Assembly (NCBI GenBank): GCA_016220125.1 | Contig: JACRIF010000102.1 | Coordinates: 1 to 12,224, forward strand | DNA from: Candidatus Peregrinibacteria bacterium | Lineage (GTDB): Bacteria; Patescibacteriota; Gracilibacteria; UM-FILTER-43-11 | Length of the DNA stretch: 12,224 nt | Direction: 5' to 3' | Shown here: piece by piece, positions 11,214 through 12,224 of the stretch | Numbering within the stretch: the stretch's first letter is position 1 | How the letters are laid out: every line of letters begins with the position of its first letter | The notes under the pieces: generated by a model | Seen by the model: the letters and a program-made list of their open reading frames with translations, nothing else | Databases searched by the model: none | What the model was told of the DNA's origin: nothing | Program-made: the position numbers and the translations under genes

Positions 11214-11236
11214 TGGCACAACCTAAATAAAATATT

Positions 11237-11527
11237 ATGGAACATCAGATCAAGAAATTGGCGGAAGCCATGACCCACGCCAAACTGCATAAGCTGATCA
11301 TGAGTCATGTGAAGGAATTGCTGTTGGAAAACAATCACCTGATCATTTTTGTCGACAACGCCGCTCCGCTCCATGAAATGAGCGAAAAAGCGATGGACGA
11401 GCACCTGAAAAAGGGGTTGGAAAGTGTCTATGGTACCGAGATCACCTACGAACTCCGCGTCTACTCGCGCTCCCACGAAAAACCCGACCACACCCTGTTC
11501 GGCTCTTCGGACAAAAAATCCCACTAA
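11237..11527 (+). CDS. small unknown protein, weakly DciA/DUF721-like
   Basis: The 96-residue protein starts MEHQIKKLAEAMTHAKLHKL with an amphipathic helix. A strand follows (HLIIFVDNAAPLHEM, about 34-48), then a helix (EKAMDEHLKKGLESVYG) and a second strand (TEITYELRVYSR). The tail is polar (about 80-96). A helix, strand, helix, strand layout with a hydrophobic strand before a short aligned helix loosely resembles the DciA/DUF721 and DnaA N-domain shape, but no signature residue confirms it, so the family is unknown. A clear promoter with a short leader supports expression. Its TAA stop overlaps the rnhB stop on the other strand (CTAA at 11524-11527), so the two genes converge with no spacer or terminator between them. 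Confidence 0.7.
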   Translation: MEHQIKKLAEAMTHAKLHKLIMSHVKELLLENNHLIIFVDNAAPLHEMSEKAMDEHLKKGLESVYGTEITYELRVYSRSHEKPDHTLFGSSDKKSH

Positions 11528-12117
11528 ATTGTTTTGAGGGGGGCGAACGTCATACGATGGATCGGCGAAGGGCCCAGTTTTTGGATGGCTTCCAAGTGTG
11601 CCTCGGTGGCGTAGCCCATGTGTTGGTCAAAACCGTATCCAGGGTATTTTAGATGGTATTTCATCATGGCGTGGTCTCGGGTGACCTTGGCCAGGATGGA
11701 GGCGGCGGCGATCGAGAAAACCGTGTCATCCCCTCGGATGATGCCCTTTTGGGGAATGCCGTCGAGGTTGATGGAGACGGCATCGATCAAAATAAAGTCG
11801 GGTTTGGGGTCAAGCTTCAAAACCGCCCGTCGCATGGCCAATTTGGTGGCATTCAGGATTCCGATGGCATCGATCTCCTTCGGGCTGATCAGGCAAACCG
11901 CATAGGAAAGCGCGGCGTTTTTGATTTCCACAAATAGTTTCTCGCGCTGAAGGGCAGTGCATTGCTTGGAGTCGCGGATGCCGGGGTTCCGGTAGGAGCC
12001 ATCAAAAATCACCGCGGCGGCGGCCACCGGGCCTGCCAAGGGACCGCGCCCCGCCTCGTCGATACCGGCAATCAGCTCAAACCCTCGGCGCCTTAGATTT
12101 TTCTCCTCTTGATGCAT
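11524..12117 (-). CDS. rnhB: ribonuclease HII
   Basis: RNase HII cuts the RNA strand of RNA/DNA hybrids and removes single ribonucleotides misincorporated in DNA. The 197-residue length is standard. The N-terminal motif GIDEAGRGPLAGPV holds the catalytic D20 and E21. IRDSKQ (47-52), LIDAVSI (D112) and the motif AAASILAKVTRD (D148) complete the DEDD active site. YPGYGFDQHMGY (158-169) and HRMTFAP near the end are also typical. The ATG at 12117 opens just 9 nt after the stop of an upstream membrane-protein gene on the same strand, so the two are probably co-transcribed. Its TAG stop overlaps the stop of the convergent gene. Confidence 0.95.
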   Translation of the reverse strand: MHQEEKNLRRRGFELIAGIDEAGRGPLAGPVAAAAVIFDGSYRNPGIRDSKQCTALQREKLFVEIKNAALSYAVCLISPKEIDAIGILNATKLAMRRAVLKLDPKPDFILIDAVSINLDGIPQKGIIRGDDTVFSIAAASILAKVTRDHAMMKYHLKYPGYGFDQHMGYATEAHLEAIQKLGPSPIHRMTFAPLKTI

Positions 12118-12126
12118 GGAACGCGA

Positions 12127-12224
12127 TCACGATTTATTCTTGAGCAGCCCCATCATCTCAACGGTCACCGCTTTGCTTTTGAAAAGCAAAGCCAAGTAAA
12201 CCAAAGCGCCCACGGGGACCAAAA
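12127..12224 (-). CDS. membrane protein C-terminus, possibly MurJ-type flippase (partial)
   Basis: Only the last 31 residues are inside the window; the gene enters from beyond base 12224 and ends in TGA at 12129-12127. The visible part is a hydrophobic helix, LVPVGALVYLALLF, followed by KSKAVTVEMMGLLKNKS. A final membrane span and a short polar tail containing an acidic residue before the LL fit the C-terminus of the MurJ/MviN and polysaccharide-flippase (MATE-like) family, but 31 residues are not enough to prove it. It lies 9 nt upstream of rnhB in the same direction. If it is MurJ, it would flip lipid II, two steps after MraY in the same pathway. Confidence 0.45.
   Translation of the reverse strand, partial: LVPVGALVYLALLFKSKAVTVEMMGLLKNKS

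Noticed and set aside
1..12224. CRISPR array, insertion sequence, phage genes, toxin-antitoxin pair or other defence system
   Set aside because: I saw no regularly spaced identical repeats, transposase or integrase motifs, phage structural genes or toxin-like gene pairs in the supported genes. The two tRNA-end copies are the only integration-like traces.
1..12224. Recoded UGA (glycine) as in Gracilibacteria
   Set aside because: mraY ends at its expected length with TGA, and glycine is encoded by GGN throughout. No conserved frame requires reading through TGA.

Overview
The window looks like a chromosomal segment of a Patescibacteria (Candidate Phyla Radiation, CPR) bacterium, possibly Peregrinibacteria-like. 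This is inferred from gene content and style: mostly monocistronic housekeeping genes, a lone VirB4-type ATPase, a lipoprotein with the surface domain common in CPR genomes, and very short 5' leaders without Shine-Dalgarno sequences. The coding sequence is moderately GC-rich by eye, with AT-rich gaps. The standard bacterial code fits: mraY ends in TGA and no conserved frame is broken by TGA, so UGA does not encode glycine as in Gracilibacteria and Absconditabacteria.

Layout, left to right. 1-1660: the end of a Glu-rich membrane protein, a small zinc-ribbon protein and a surface lipoprotein with a sortase-like tail, closed by a terminator. 1740-2987: recA behind a strong promoter with two LexA-type (GAAC-N4-GTTC) boxes 30 bp apart, then a hairpin terminator. 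3227-5789: dnaB (replicative helicase) and mraY (peptidoglycan lipid I synthase), separated by an inverted heptamer repeat. 5874-6780: a GGDEF diguanylate cyclase with its own near-consensus promoter, followed by a convergent gene of unknown function. 7395-9502: a solitary VirB4/TraC-like ATPase. 9557-9991: a convergent unknown acidic protein.

10070-10670 is the most unusual part. Two divergent tRNA genes, Glu(CTC) on the minus strand and Val(TAC) on the plus strand, are each followed on their 3' side by a second copy of their own 3' end. Each copy is interrupted at the T-loop by a short GC-rich insert related to the widespread CTTCGACAGG/CTCAGGC-type dispersed repeat. After this come a bidirectional terminator, an RRM-type RNA-binding protein (minus), a small unknown plus-strand gene, RNase HII (rnhB, minus) and the last residues of a membrane protein, perhaps a MurJ-type flippase (minus).

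Functionally, the window combines DNA repair and replication (recA, dnaB, rnhB), wall synthesis (mraY, possibly murJ), signalling (GGDEF), DNA or protein transport energetics (VirB4) and RNA biology (tRNAs, RRM protein). Promoters are unusually readable. Four fit TTGAMA-N17-TAWRRT closely, and their predicted transcription starts lie about 15-30 nt upstream of the start codon.
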